25,245 bases of DNA, taken from positions 1 through 25,245 of IMG/VR virus record IMGVR_UViG_3300035162_000571; one strand, written 5' to 3'. The notes under the pieces are model-generated. The model saw only the letters and a list, made by a program, of their open reading frames with translations, did not search any database and was not told where the DNA came from. Made by a program: the position numbers and the translations under genes. This document shows positions 6,863-17,200 of the stretch, one piece after another; position 1 is the stretch's first letter, and every line of letters begins with the position of its first letter. This DNA comes from a virus.

Positions 6863-9800
6863 TGAAATATAAAATTAAATCTGGTGATACATTAAGTCAA
6901 ATAGCTAAAGATAATAATATTTCTTTAAAAAAATTAGCTGAACTAAATAATATTAAAGATGCTAATAAAATATTTGCAGGTAAAACTTTAGATATTCCTA
7001 GTCGTGAAAAACCTAAAACAAAAAAATCTTCTAGTGTAGAAAGAGTAAATCAATCTGATCCATTTTTTATACAAGAAGAAAGTGGTGCATTTAAAAGTAC
7101 AGCACCTAAATCTACAACTAAAGTTACACCAGCAGTACAAGAAAAAAAAATTGCTACAGATAAAAATAATGAATTTTATAGTGGTAATTTACCTTTAGCA
7201 GTAAGACAGTTAGCAGATGATACTAAATATGATATTTTTAGAAATTTTTTACCTAAAACTACAGCAGATAAATTAAGTAAAAAACTATTTGGTGAAGAAG
7301 AAAATATTACAAAATCAGATTTTAGCAAAGAAGAATTTGAAGTTTTAAGAAATATTGTAAAACAAAATGTATTACAAGATAAATTTTCAGTTGATTATGA
7401 TGATTATAGAAACTTTGGAGCAAAAGGTTCTTCAACAATAAAAGATAATCCTTTTGAACTTTTAAATAATCCTGCTCGTTCTTTACAATATACTTTTGGA
7501 AAAGGAAACATCAATGTTGATGATAAAGGAGATGTATATTTTACAGATCAATTTAATTTCAATGACGCTAAAATGGCAGAGAATCCACAAGCATACTATG
7601 GTAGTGCCTGGGATGATGAAGGGTTTTTAAAAATGGATTATGATTCTGGACTAAGAGGACTATTAAGTAATCAGTTTAAAAAAGTAAGAAATTATAAAAC
7701 AAGAGTAGGTAGAGGTGAAGGTGAGGGAGCTGCAACTAATTTATTAATTGGCAATATTAAAGATTTTCAAAATCCTATTAATGAAATTTATGCTTCTAGA
7801 AAAACAGGTGGGATAACAAATTACAATAAAGGTGGGCAAATGGATATACAACAACAAACTAAAAACGTAGCTGCACAAGGTCGTTATGGCGATTCTATGT
7901 TACTGCACGTTAATCCAGCAGAGGTTAAAGGTTTATCATCGGCTATGCCTATAACTGTTAATCCTCAAACAGGACAACCTGAAGCTTTCTTACCATTTCT
8001 AGCACCTTTATTAGGTAGCATGGGTTTTAGTGCATTAGCAGGAACAGGTCTTGGTGCAACACTTGGATTAGGTGGATTATCTGCTGGAGCATTATCAGGA
8101 ATAGGTGCAGGATTAGCACAAACAGCAGTTACAGGAGATATTAAAGAAGGATTAAAAGCAGGATTAACAGCAGGATTAAGCACTAGAATATTAACTGGAG
8201 CTGGAAATACACAAATAGGACAAGATGCTTTAACAACACCAACAACAAGTCTACCTACTGATCCTACAACAGGTTTAAACTATTCGCCTACAGGTGCGTT
8301 AGAAAGTGCTATGACACAAAACATAGCTACAACTAATCCTGCTTTAGCCAATCCAATTCAAGCTGGAGCAACTGTGACTGGTACTCCATTACCTCCAACA
8401 TTAAATCCAATAGGACAAGCTAATTTAAATACTTTTATGAGTGGTCCTGCAGCAGATAATTATTTACAACCTTTTGCTGATGACGCTATTGCAAACTTTG
8501 GAGCAAAAGCTGGTAATCCTACTGCTTTAGAATCTTTAGGAGCTTCTTTTACAGACTCAACAGGAGGTTATGATATAGGACAAGGGTTTTCTAATATTGG
8601 TTCAGCAGCTATGAATGATCCATTGGCACTAGCTGGATTAGGTACTACTGGGTCTATGTATGGTATGGATATGATGCAAGCAGACTACGAAGAACAAGTA
8701 GCTAGAATGCAAGCTGAAAGAGAAGAAAAAAAGAGACAGAATGAATTAATGAATCCTGAACCTATTCTTTACTCAGCAGGTGGTGGAATTCAAAAATTTG
8801 ATGAAGGTGGTTTAGTTGATAATTTGTTGAGTGGCGATTATGGAATGCTTGGAATGTTAAATAATAATCCTGAATTAATGTTTGGTGCAACAGGTTTAGC
8901 AGCTAAAAATAATTTTAGAGGTTCTTTGTTAGGTGAATTATATAATCAATATAGAAAAAGAAAAGATGCTGGAGATGAAGTAGGAGCTGCTGCATTGCAA
9001 TCAGAAATTCAAAGTGAAGAATCAATGCAAATGGCAGCAGGTGGTTCTATAAGAGGATTTAATGGTCAAGATGGTTCTAATACAAGTGGTGAATTACCAC
9101 AAATATTTGCACCTGCAAGAGCAGCTTATGATGTTAATCCAAATTTTATGGCTGGTTTTAATCCAGAAACTATGTATTTTAATCCGTCTACAATAGCAGC
9201 TCCAGCATCAGGTTTAGAAGCAGGAGGTCCTCCAATCGTTTTAGATACATATACAGGCACTAAAGGAGGATATGGCGGTGATCCATTAGTAATATCACCT
9301 GAAGGGCGACAAGCATCTATTGATCCATTTAGTGCATATACAGGAGAAGCACCAGCAGGATTAGTTCCATACAGCACTACACAACCTGCACCTTATATAG
9401 ATATAACTGGTGAAGATTTAGGAATTACTGATGGAACTGAAGGAGTTTATGACCCAACAGTTGACGGCATAACAAAAGAAGAACCGATTATTGATGAATC
9501 ATTTGATCCCAATAATTATACAATTCCTGACAATATACAAGATTTAATTGATTCTTTAGATTTATCTAATATAAATTTTATGGGTTCAAACATTGATCTT
9601 ACTGGATTTAATCCATTAGATTATACAGTTGATCCAAAATTTGAAGTTAATGATCCTACCAATATGGATGATTTAATAAATCTTGATAATAATTTAATGA
9701 CAGATAGTTTAGATACGAATATAAATAATAATTTAAATGATACTTTTGATATAGATGCTTTGTCTAATCTAGATAATATAAATGCAGGAATAGATTCTTT

Positions 9801-10608
9801 TACAACAACAGATAATACACTTAACAATACATTAGATTTATCTGCTTTTGACCCTTACAATCAACTTGATACAACTACTAATTTAGATGTAACAGATACT
9901 TTAAGTGCAAATACTTTAGCTGGTTTTAATCCTACAGATACACTAGATACAACATCAAATTTAGGTGAATTAGTTTCTATGCCATCTCAAAATTTAGGTA
10001 TGACAGATACTTTAGATGCATTTAATTCTCTTAATACATTTGGCTTAACAGAAGATCAACTGAATAGATCAAAAATGGATTCATTGACTATGGCTGAAGG
10101 CGGTCAATTACCTAATAAAGGATTAGAAGCTTTAAATAAAGTAGCACCTAATGTTGTAGATAAAATGGGATATCAAGAAGGTGGCATGACTATGATGAAT
10201 GATCCTCTTACTCAAGAAGTAACTGCATTTTTATTAGGTGAATCAAATAATGAAGAAGCACTAAATATGTTTTTAACTAAATATGGCAATGAAGCATTTA
10301 TGCAACTAAGAGAAGCTGTGTTGCAATCTGTAGTACCAGGAGCACAAACACAAGGACAAATAAAAGGTAATGGTGAAGGAGGAATGGATGACGATCTAAA
10401 AGGTATGATAGGCGATAAAGAAAGAATAGCTGTATCACAAGATGAGTTTATTGTTCCTGCTGATGTAGTATCAATGTTAGGAGATGGCAGTTCAGATGCT
10501 GGTTCTAAAGAACTTTATGAAATGATGGATAGAGTCAGACAAGAAAAAACTGGTACTACAAAACAAGCACCAAGATTAGCTAATGCTGGAGGAATGTTGC
10601 CAGCATGA
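6862..10608 (+). CDS. Large virion protein with N-terminal LysM domain
   Basis: 1248 residues. Residues 2-48 are a LysM peptidoglycan-binding domain (YKIKSGDTLSQIA, then LAELNNI and IFAGKTLDIP). A charged helical region follows. Residues about 375-445 are Gly/Ala/Leu-rich and hydrophobic, resembling membrane-active glycine-zipper segments. Residues about 620-680 and 700-745 carry GG-rich motifs around an Arg/Glu helix. Residues about 880-1070 are low complexity, dominated by Asp, Asn, Leu and Thr. The C-terminal 180 residues look folded again (FLLGESNNEEALNMFL; ERIAVSQDEFIVPADVV). A wall-binding domain joined to a membrane-active segment suits a virion protein ejected into or across the cell envelope, such as an internal core or tape-measure-like protein. 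This role is inference. Confidence 0.75.
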   Translation: MKYKIKSGDTLSQIAKDNNISLKKLAELNNIKDANKIFAGKTLDIPSREKPKTKKSSSVERVNQSDPFFIQEESGAFKSTAPKSTTKVTPAVQEKKIATDKNNEFYSGNLPLAVRQLADDTKYDIFRNFLPKTTADKLSKKLFGEEENITKSDFSKEEFEVLRNIVKQNVLQDKFSVDYDDYRNFGAKGSSTIKDNPFELLNNPARSLQYTFGKGNINVDDKGDVYFTDQFNFNDAKMAENPQAYYGSAWDDEGFLKMDYDSGLRGLLSNQFKKVRNYKTRVGRGEGEGAATNLLIGNIKDFQNPINEIYASRKTGGITNYNKGGQMDIQQQTKNVAAQGRYGDSMLLHVNPAEVKGLSSAMPITVNPQTGQPEAFLPFLAPLLGSMGFSALAGTGLGATLGLGGLSAGALSGIGAGLAQTAVTGDIKEGLKAGLTAGLSTRILTGAGNTQIGQDALTTPTTSLPTDPTTGLNYSPTGALESAMTQNIATTNPALANPIQAGATVTGTPLPPTLNPIGQANLNTFMSGPAADNYLQPFADDAIANFGAKAGNPTALESLGASFTDSTGGYDIGQGFSNIGSAAMNDPLALAGLGTTGSMYGMDMMQADYEEQVARMQAEREEKKRQNELMNPEPILYSAGGGIQKFDEGGLVDNLLSGDYGMLGMLNNNPELMFGATGLAAKNNFRGSLLGELYNQYRKRKDAGDEVGAAALQSEIQSEESMQMAAGGSIRGFNGQDGSNTSGELPQIFAPARAAYDVNPNFMAGFNPETMYFNPSTIAAPASGLEAGGPPIVLDTYTGTKGGYGGDPLVISPEGRQASIDPFSAYTGEAPAGLVPYSTTQPAPYIDITGEDLGITDGTEGVYDPTVDGITKEEPIIDESFDPNNYTIPDNIQDLIDSLDLSNINFMGSNIDLTGFNPLDYTVDPKFEVNDPTNMDDLINLDNNLMTDSLDTNINNNLNDTFDIDALSNLDNINAGIDSFTTTDNTLNNTLDLSAFDPYNQLDTTTNLDVTDTLSANTLAGFNPTDTLDTTSNLGELVSMPSQNLGMTDTLDAFNSLNTFGLTEDQLNRSKMDSLTMAEGGQLPNKGLEALNKVAPNVVDKMGYQEGGMTMMNDPLTQEVTAFLLGESNNEEALNMFLTKYGNEAFMQLREAVLQSVVPGAQTQGQIKGNGEGGMDDDLKGMIGDKERIAVSQDEFIVPADVVSMLGDGSSDAGSKELYEMMDRVRQEKTGTTKQAPRLANAGGMLPA

Positions 10609-11072
10609 ATGAACCAGCAAAAAAATTAGAAAATAATATAGAAATATCTGCTGTATTACCCTCAGATATTTATTTAGTTTGGAAGTATGTTGATAAATTT
10701 TTAGAGCGTGCTTGTAAAAGATCAAACGGAAGACATACTATTGATACTATTTATAAACAATTAATAGATAGTCATGCAAATTTATGGGTGGTTTATAATA
10801 CAAATGAAGACATTGTTAAAGGATGTGTTGTAACAAATTTTGTTACATATCCAACTGGATTAAAAATGTTAAATATATTGCAATTATCTGGTAAAAATAT
10901 GGAAGACTGGATGGAAATAGGTAAACCAATTTTATTAGATTGGGCAGTAAGAAATAATTGTCATGGTATAGAAGCTGTAGGAAGAGAAGGAATGGGTAAT
11001 TGGCTTACAGATAAAGATACAAAATGGAAAAAAAATAATTTACTTTTTGAAATGCAATTTGATCAACAATGA
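10605..11072 (+). CDS. T7 gp13-like internal virion protein (acetyltransferase-fold)
   Basis: 155 residues, with a four-base ATGA overlap with the gene before and another with the gene after. The order of elements (an N-terminal helix pair, a LWVVYN strand, a GCVVTNFVTYP strand, LNILQLSG, a helix with DWAVRNNCHGIEAVGREG, and a final strand LLFEMQF) follows the GNAT-like fold seen in T7 gp13 and its relatives, where the acetyl-CoA loop is degenerate. In T7, gp13 is needed for assembly of the internal core proteins. Here it sits among large putative ejection proteins, which agrees. I see no clear acetyl-CoA binding (Q/RxxGxG/A) motif, so it is probably structural rather than enzymatic. Confidence 0.65.
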   Translation: MNEPAKKLENNIEISAVLPSDIYLVWKYVDKFLERACKRSNGRHTIDTIYKQLIDSHANLWVVYNTNEDIVKGCVVTNFVTYPTGLKMLNILQLSGKNMEDWMEIGKPILLDWAVRNNCHGIEAVGREGMGNWLTDKDTKWKKNNLLFEMQFDQQ

Positions 11073-11476
11073 ATTTAGTACAAGCAAACATTGATAAACA
11101 TTGGGATGATATAAAACATGGTATCTATTCTATAAAAGAACAAACATATGAATCAGAAACTGCACAAGATATCTATCGTTCATGTAAAAACAATACTGCT
11201 ACATTGTGGCTTGATAAAGATATACAACCTAAAGATGCATTTTTAATTACACAAATATTAAAGAAAAACTTTTCTAATGAAAAATATTTATTGTTATGGG
11301 TTGCTTGGTATAAAGAAAAATATGGTGCAAATAAATTTCAATTAAATATAGAAGAAATAGCAAAAAATTCTGGATGTAAAAGTATTGAGTTTTGGACAAA
11401 TAAAAAAGAAATCCGTGATCATGGAATTACTCATGGTTACGATAAAATAACTTACAAATGTATAAAGGAGATATGA
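11069..11476 (+). CDS. Second small GNAT-like protein, possible gp13 paralogue
   Basis: 135 residues, ATGA overlap with the gp13-like gene. I see no strong family motif, but the C-terminal half lines up with its neighbour: a hydrophobic strand (YLLLWVAW), a loop, a helix (FQLNIEEIAKNSGCKSIEFW, compare DWAVRNNCHGIEAV next door) and a final strand (KITYKCI). The Gly-Cys-x-x-Ile-Glu signature is shared between the two. This suggests an old duplication of the same fold, lacking the Gly-rich cofactor loop. Role: probably a partner of the gp13-like protein in virion assembly. Confidence 0.55.
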   Translation: MNLVQANIDKHWDDIKHGIYSIKEQTYESETAQDIYRSCKNNTATLWLDKDIQPKDAFLITQILKKNFSNEKYLLLWVAWYKEKYGANKFQLNIEEIAKNSGCKSIEFWTNKKEIRDHGITHGYDKITYKCIKEI

Positions 11477-11477
11477 T

Positions 11478-12911
11478 ATGGGTGGAGGCGGAGGCGGAAG
11501 CCAACCAACAGAAACTACTGTAACAAATACTGATTTACCTGAATACGTTGAGCCGTATTTTAAACGGCTATTACAACGTGGTGAAGCAGAAAGTTTACAA
11601 GGATATACTCCCTATGGCGGAGCAAGATTATCTTATTTTTCTCCTGATGAATTAACAGGACAAGCTATGACTAGAGGCTATTCAGCTTCTGGTACTCCTC
11701 AAGAATATACAGATGCAGGTACAGCATTAACAGGTCTTGCATCATATGGGGATCAAGGTTATACACCAGGAACTTTTAGTTCTTCTTATACAGCAGGAAA
11801 TGTTGGACCAACTTATGCTGCTGGAAATTTAGGTCCTTCTAGTTATGCAGGTCAACAAATAACATCAGGATACAGACCTGAAACAAGAGGTTCAGCATAT
11901 ACCGCAAGGACTGCTGGTGAAGCTTTTAATCCTCTTGAGTATGAAAAAAATCTACAAAGATTTATGTCTCCTTATCAACAAAATGTTACTGATATAGAAA
12001 AAAGAGAAGCTATACGACAATCACAAATGATGGCTTCAAGAAATCAAGATGCAGCAGCAGCATCAGGTGGACTAGGCGGATATCGTGAAGCTATTATGCA
12101 ATCTGAACGTCAAAGAAACTTAGGTACACAGTTAGGAGATATTCAAACTAGAGGATCACAACAAGCTTTTCAAAATGCACAAGCACAACTAGAAAGAGAA
12201 AGAGCTTCGCAATTAGGTGCTGCGAAATTTGGTCTACAACAATATACTTCTGAAGAACAATCTAGACAGCAACAAGAAAGATTTGCTCAAGGTGCATATC
12301 AAGCAAGCCAACAAGCAAAACAACAAGCTGCTGCATTAGGTTTAAATGCACAACAACAAACACAAGCTTCAAGACAAGCTGCTGAAAAATATAGACAATC
12401 AGCTTTTCAAACACAAGCACAAGCAAGCCAACAAGCAGGAGCACAAAGATTGCAAGCTTATCAAGCTGGAGAAAGAGCAAGAGCAGAAGCAGCCAAACTT
12501 GGATTAAATGCACAGCAACAACAAGAAGCAGCAAATCAAGCTAAAGAAAAATTTGCACAAAGTGCTTATGATATGTCTACTCGTACTGCTTTAGCTAAAG
12601 CTAAAGGACTTACGGGTGTAGGCACAGAAAAAGAAAGAGCAGCTTTATCCAGAATACAAGCTCTTATGGGCATAGGATCACAACAAAGAGCTTTAGAACA
12701 AGCTAGCCTAGATATGGGTTATGATGATTTCTTGAGACAGCAAGGATATTCTAAAGATCAACTAGGATTTTTTAGTAATCTTTTACGAGGTGTACCAGTA
12801 GCACCTCAAGCAAGTACAAGTACATTTACACAACAACCTGGATTATTTCAACAAGCTTTAGGTGCTGGTTTATCAGGTTTAGGTTTATATAAAGGATATG
12901 GAGGAGGATAA
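11478..12911 (+). CDS. Gln/Ala-rich virion protein with 18-residue helical repeats
   Basis: 477 residues, preceded by a near-perfect AAGGAGATATG ribosome binding site. The start is MGGGGGGS, then a conserved-looking block (LPEYVEPYFKRLL, TPYGGARLSYFSPDE), a Tyr/Gly/Ser region with a repeated AGNxGPxY unit (about 108-125), and a long Gln/Ala/Arg-rich helical region (about 155-400) that includes seven tandem 18-residue units at 250-375. The C-terminus is Gly/Leu-rich (GAGLSGLGLYKGYGGG). Position between a gp13-like gene and a giant gp16-like gene corresponds to T7 gp14/gp15, so a channel or internal core protein used in DNA ejection is plausible. No enzymatic motif was seen. Confidence 0.7.
   Translation: MGGGGGGSQPTETTVTNTDLPEYVEPYFKRLLQRGEAESLQGYTPYGGARLSYFSPDELTGQAMTRGYSASGTPQEYTDAGTALTGLASYGDQGYTPGTFSSSYTAGNVGPTYAAGNLGPSSYAGQQITSGYRPETRGSAYTARTAGEAFNPLEYEKNLQRFMSPYQQNVTDIEKREAIRQSQMMASRNQDAAAASGGLGGYREAIMQSERQRNLGTQLGDIQTRGSQQAFQNAQAQLERERASQLGAAKFGLQQYTSEEQSRQQQERFAQGAYQASQQAKQQAAALGLNAQQQTQASRQAAEKYRQSAFQTQAQASQQAGAQRLQAYQAGERARAEAAKLGLNAQQQQEAANQAKEKFAQSAYDMSTRTALAKAKGLTGVGTEKERAALSRIQALMGIGSQQRALEQASLDMGYDDFLRQQGYSKDQLGFFSNLLRGVPVAPQASTSTFTQQPGLFQQALGAGLSGLGLYKGYGGG
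12225..12602 (+). repeat. Seven tandem 54-bp (18-residue) repeats
   Basis: Reading residues 250-375 in blocks of 18 gives seven units in perfect register without gaps. Position 1 is mostly Lys, Arg or Ala; position 2 mostly aromatic or Leu; position 6 is usually Ala; position 7 often Tyr or Phe; the rest is Gln/Ala. Units 3 and 6 both open with (A/K)LGLNAQQQ, and units 2, 4 and 7 share the pattern (F/Y)xQxA(Y/F). Eighteen residues are five turns of an alpha helix, or one heptad plus one hendecad. Confidence 0.85.
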
Positions 12912-14209
12912 TGCCAAATTTAGTACAACTTTCTAATGAACTAGAGTATGTGCCTAAAGAACAATTAGCACAAATGTCACAAGACCCAAGTAGTAGGTTT
13001 CCTCAGTATTTAGTTTTATCAGAAATACAGAGAAGAACTGCTAATGAAAAGGCTTATGCAGCAGCACAACCACAACCTACTACTACAGTAGCAGAAGAAG
13101 TTGTTGGTGAGTTTATGCAGCCTAAAGGTTTGCAAGCAGGTATGCCGTCTGAATCAGCTCCAACTGATAGTTTCTCTTCAGAGCCTATGGGTATGCCTGC
13201 CTCTGCTCCTATGCAACAACCAATGCAACAGCCTATGATGATGGCTAGTGGTGGTATAACTGGCTATGCAGTAGGTGGTCCAGCAATGAGTCCTTTAGAT
13301 AGATCATTTATATCTGGTTTAGGTGATTCTATATATGACAGATATACAGATGAAGATGGCTTAGATTACAGTCAAGCATTATTAGATGCTTCTATGTTAA
13401 TTCCTGGAACTTTATTGGCTAGAGGAGCTGGATTAGGATTAAAAGGATTATATCAATCAGGTCGTTTAGGAGATGCTGCAAGATTTTTAGGTAGACAAGG
13501 ACAAAGACTTTATAGCAAAAAAAGAGGTCCAGTTGATGTAAAAGTTGACACTATACCAAGTCCTTTAGGTCCAGTTGGAGTTAAATTGCCAGGAAAAGGT
13601 AGAGAATTTGCTCCTTTAAGAGCAGGTGTTAGTAGTGCAGCAATAGGAATACCTGCTGCAAATATTGTAGATTATATGAGTGAAGATAATCAAATTGCTC
13701 AAGAAGAAAAACGTGAACTAACTCAAACAGAAAAAGATTATCAAAAGATAATGCAAGATATTCAATTAGCAAATCTTAAAGCTTCACAAAAAGATACCAA
13801 AAAAGGTTTAGGTGGTGGATTTAGTCCGACTGATCTAATTCAATTAGGTGGCACTATTATGAGTGCTAAAAACATTAGTGAATTAGGTCAAGGTATAGCT
13901 GGTGTAGCTGGTGCTTCTGCTGAAAGAAAAACTGCTGCTGAACGTGCAGGCTTAGAAGCTAGATATTTAAGAGCACAAACAGGAAAACTAGAAGAAGAAA
14001 CTAGATTGTTACCTGAAACAGCATTAACTAAAAAAATAGATAGTATAAATGCTGCTATAAAATTAGCTGTAGAAAATGGTGATGATCAACAAGTTGTACA
14101 ATTACAACAATTCTTACAATATTTAGTAGCACAACAAGCACAAACAGCAGGCTATAACCCACAAGCAATGTCTGGTACAAATAAAAATCTTATAGCTTCA
14201 TATACTTAA
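12911..14209 (+). CDS. Putative virion protein with GGI-x-x-Y-x-x-GG motif
   Basis: 432 residues. The ATG follows GGAGGAGGATA and overlaps the previous stop. Residues 1-45 form a conserved-looking helical block (LSNELEYVPKEQLAQM, RFPQYLVLSEIQRR). Residues 60-110 are Pro/Gln/Met-rich (PMQQPMQQPMMM), leading to SGGITGYAVGGP at 113-124, a motif that recurs in the 1248-residue LysM protein. After this come a hydrophobic helix (LIPGTLLARGAGLGLKGLY), a basic stretch and a C-terminal helical domain rich in Glu, Lys and Gln. I do not recognise a named family. Its place before the giant protein suggests another ejected or internal virion component. Confidence 0.65.
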   Translation: MPNLVQLSNELEYVPKEQLAQMSQDPSSRFPQYLVLSEIQRRTANEKAYAAAQPQPTTTVAEEVVGEFMQPKGLQAGMPSESAPTDSFSSEPMGMPASAPMQQPMQQPMMMASGGITGYAVGGPAMSPLDRSFISGLGDSIYDRYTDEDGLDYSQALLDASMLIPGTLLARGAGLGLKGLYQSGRLGDAARFLGRQGQRLYSKKRGPVDVKVDTIPSPLGPVGVKLPGKGREFAPLRAGVSSAAIGIPAANIVDYMSEDNQIAQEEKRELTQTEKDYQKIMQDIQLANLKASQKDTKKGLGGGFSPTDLIQLGGTIMSAKNISELGQGIAGVAGASAERKTAAERAGLEARYLRAQTGKLEEETRLLPETALTKKIDSINAAIKLAVENGDDQQVVQLQQFLQYLVAQQAQTAGYNPQAMSGTNKNLIASYT

Positions 14210-14210
14210 T

Positions 14211-17200
14211 ATGCAAAAAGTTAATTTGCCTGATGGAAGAACATTAAAAATTCCTAATGATTTAGCCCCTGATAAAAGGGATGAGTTGGCTAATGCTGTT
14301 AAGGCAGAATATAACATTGATATTAATGAAGGTTCTCTAGGTGAATGGTTAATAGATAAACCTGTATCTACAGTTAGAGGATTATCACAAATGATACCTA
14401 CAGCAGCCAAAGGTTTAGCTGGTTTAGCATTAGGTAGTGATAGCGATATAGTTAAAGGTATATCTGACTATCAAAGATATGTAGCTACAGAATCACCATT
14501 AGCATCCGATCCTAAATACAGAGATACCTTTGGAACTAAGCTAGCTGAAGGAGCTGGTTCATTAATTGGTTTTGGTGGTGCTGCATTTGCAGGTAGAAAG
14601 CTTGCTGCACAAGGCATAGTAAGTGACAAGGTAGGTCGTTTTGGTGTTCCTGGTGCAATAGCTGTACCTATGGGTATGGGTGAACAAGTAGACCGACTAG
14701 AAGAGTCTAGAGCATTAGGCGAAACACCAGGTAGAGTTGCAGAAAAAGTAGCCATACTTACTGGTGGTGCTATAGGTATGAGTGAATTAGCACCTATAGA
14801 AAGATTGTTTAGAAGCATACCTAAAAGTGCTTTAAAAAATCCTACAGTACAAGAATTAATTTCTACAAGATTAAAATCAGCAGCAGCTACAGGTACTGCT
14901 GAAGCATTTCAAGAAATGACTGCTGGTATAGCACAAGATTTAACAGCAGTTGGTTTATATAGTGATGAGTTGTCTATAGGTGATAGTGCATTAGAAGAGT
15001 TTACTATTGGTGGTATTCTTGGTGCGAGTGCTGATTTGTTTGTAAATAGTTTAGCAAATAGAAGAAGTGTTAGTAGCCAACAATTAAAAGATGCAGAAGA
15101 AAGAGCTAGAGATAATAGAACAAATTTAGAATCAGAAGACAAATTTAATAAAGCTCAAGAACAAGGAACAGTAGAAGAGTTCCAACAACCTATAATAAAA
15201 GAAAAACCTGAAATACCAGTTCCTGCTGTTGTTGATGTATTACCACCAGACTTAGGTGTTATAGAGAATCCTGATGGGCAATTTGCAGTAGTTGATTACA
15301 CAAATCTAGAAAGCCCTGTAATTAGTACACACGCTGATGAAGTCACAGCTTTAAGGGCAAAGAATAAAGAACAAACTAATTACGAAAGAAAGAAACTACA
15401 AGTAGAAGTAGATAATGACGTTTACATTATGGGTATGCCTGATAGTGGATCAGCTAAAACTTTAGGAAGAACTATACTTGACCCTAACCTTACACAAATA
15501 AATTTATCTACATTAATAGGATTTGATTCTTCTTTATCAAAAGATTTAAAAAAAGAATTAAATAAAGAAAAAACATCAGCATATGCAGCTAATACAGTTA
15601 GTGAAATGCTTGAGAATAAAGTAGAAAAACTACAAAAGACTTCCAAGTATTTAGAAAGTAAAGGCTTAGAGTTAAAGAGTAGTTTCTCTATGCCAGATAT
15701 TAAAAAGGTTTTAAAACCTAAAGATTACAATGCCTTGTTAGAAAGTTTTGCTAATCATGCTTTTACTAAATCCGAAGAAGCAGGTGAAACTTCTATAAGA
15801 GAAGACAAAGATAAGGTAGATGTTTCTGTAAAAAACATTAAAGCTATTGCTGAAGCTAAAAATATAGAACTAGATTTCAACGACCCAGCAGTTCGTTATG
15901 CAGCCAAGCAATGGACAGGCTTTGAAGATATACCTAAAACTAGAAACAGAGGAGCAAAAGAACTTTTCTTAGCTAGAATACATTCTCTGCCTGCATTCAA
16001 TACAAAAAACAAATTTCCAGACTTTAGACCTAGAGCTTATACAGGTTTAGATATGGCAAACTTTACAGCAGCAGCACAAAATATAGAGTTTAATAAAGAT
16101 GATTTATTAGCTGCTGGACCTGAAGGTATAAGAAATAATAAAGAAGCGGTAGATCAATTTGTTAATGACTTAGTAGGTAGTGGTAGAGCAAGAAAAGTAG
16201 AAGGCAAAAACAAATACGAAATTACTGATGACTTTGAATATACAGTTGCTAGAAGACAAGAAGGATTTAATGAAACTCCAGATGAGTTTCGTGGCAGACT
16301 AGAAAGAGATAGGTCTTTAGGTAAAAATAAATTATCTGATGAAGCTATAACTAATTTAGTTACATCAGAAGAAGTAAGACAAGAAAAAGTATTACCACCT
16401 AAAGAACTAGAACCTAAGTTATTTAATTTTGCTGAAACAATACAAGAAGGTCGTACAAATAAATTTGCAAAAGAACTACAGAAAAAATTACAAGCAGTAG
16501 GATTAGGTGATACAGGTGTTGTAGTTAGCAATGATATTTTATCTACAACTACATTAGCAAAAACGGATGCTGGCGACATTATATTTGATCCAAGGGTAAC
16601 TAGACCAACCGCCAAAGAAGGTGCAGTAGAGGGCGAATATGACAGGAATACAGACATTATTTTCTTATCGCTCAATGCAGTTAATCCTGATGGCACTAGA
16701 ACAGACGAACAAATACTACAAAACTTAGATAGAGTTCTTGACCATGAAATGATTCATGCGTTTAGAGAAAAAGATTTAATAAGTGAAAAGGAATATCAAT
16801 ATTTAAGAGCAGAAGTTAAGCGTAAGAAAGTACCTACTGAATATGATTCTTCTAGCAAAAACGAAACTTTTTATACAAGAGCCAAAAGAATTAACTCAGG
16901 TACTGCGAATAATGCAATATCAAGAGGAGCTAGCAAAGAAAGAGTAGAAGAACTTTATATAGAAGAAGCCATAGCAGAAATGTTTAGAGCTAGAGAGTTC
17001 AAACCTGTGACACCTAAAACTCAAAGTATTTTAGATAAGATTATTGAGTTCTTTAAATCTATGGGTCAATCCATGCGTATATCAGGCTACAAAGACTCGT
17101 CTGAAATATTTGCTGATATTGAATCAGGCAAGATAGGAGCTAGAGAAAGAGGACAAGTAAGAACCTTGCGAGAGCTAGATAGAATATCTATGGCTAGAGA

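Noticed and set aside
12262-12534. Leu/Val-rich frame on the - strand resembling a membrane protein
   Set aside because: It is the reverse complement of the Gln/Ala repeat (CAA/GCA codons read as TTG/TGC), so its hydrophobicity is an artefact.
12225-12602. CRISPR-like array because of regular 54-bp spacing
   Set aside because: The periodicity is at protein level inside an open frame; the DNA units are diverged and have no alternating repeat and spacer.
16154-16696. 180-codon open frame on the - strand
   Set aside because: It lies fully opposite the giant protein gene and has the Ser/Leu/Pro-rich composition expected of an antisense shadow in AT-rich DNA.
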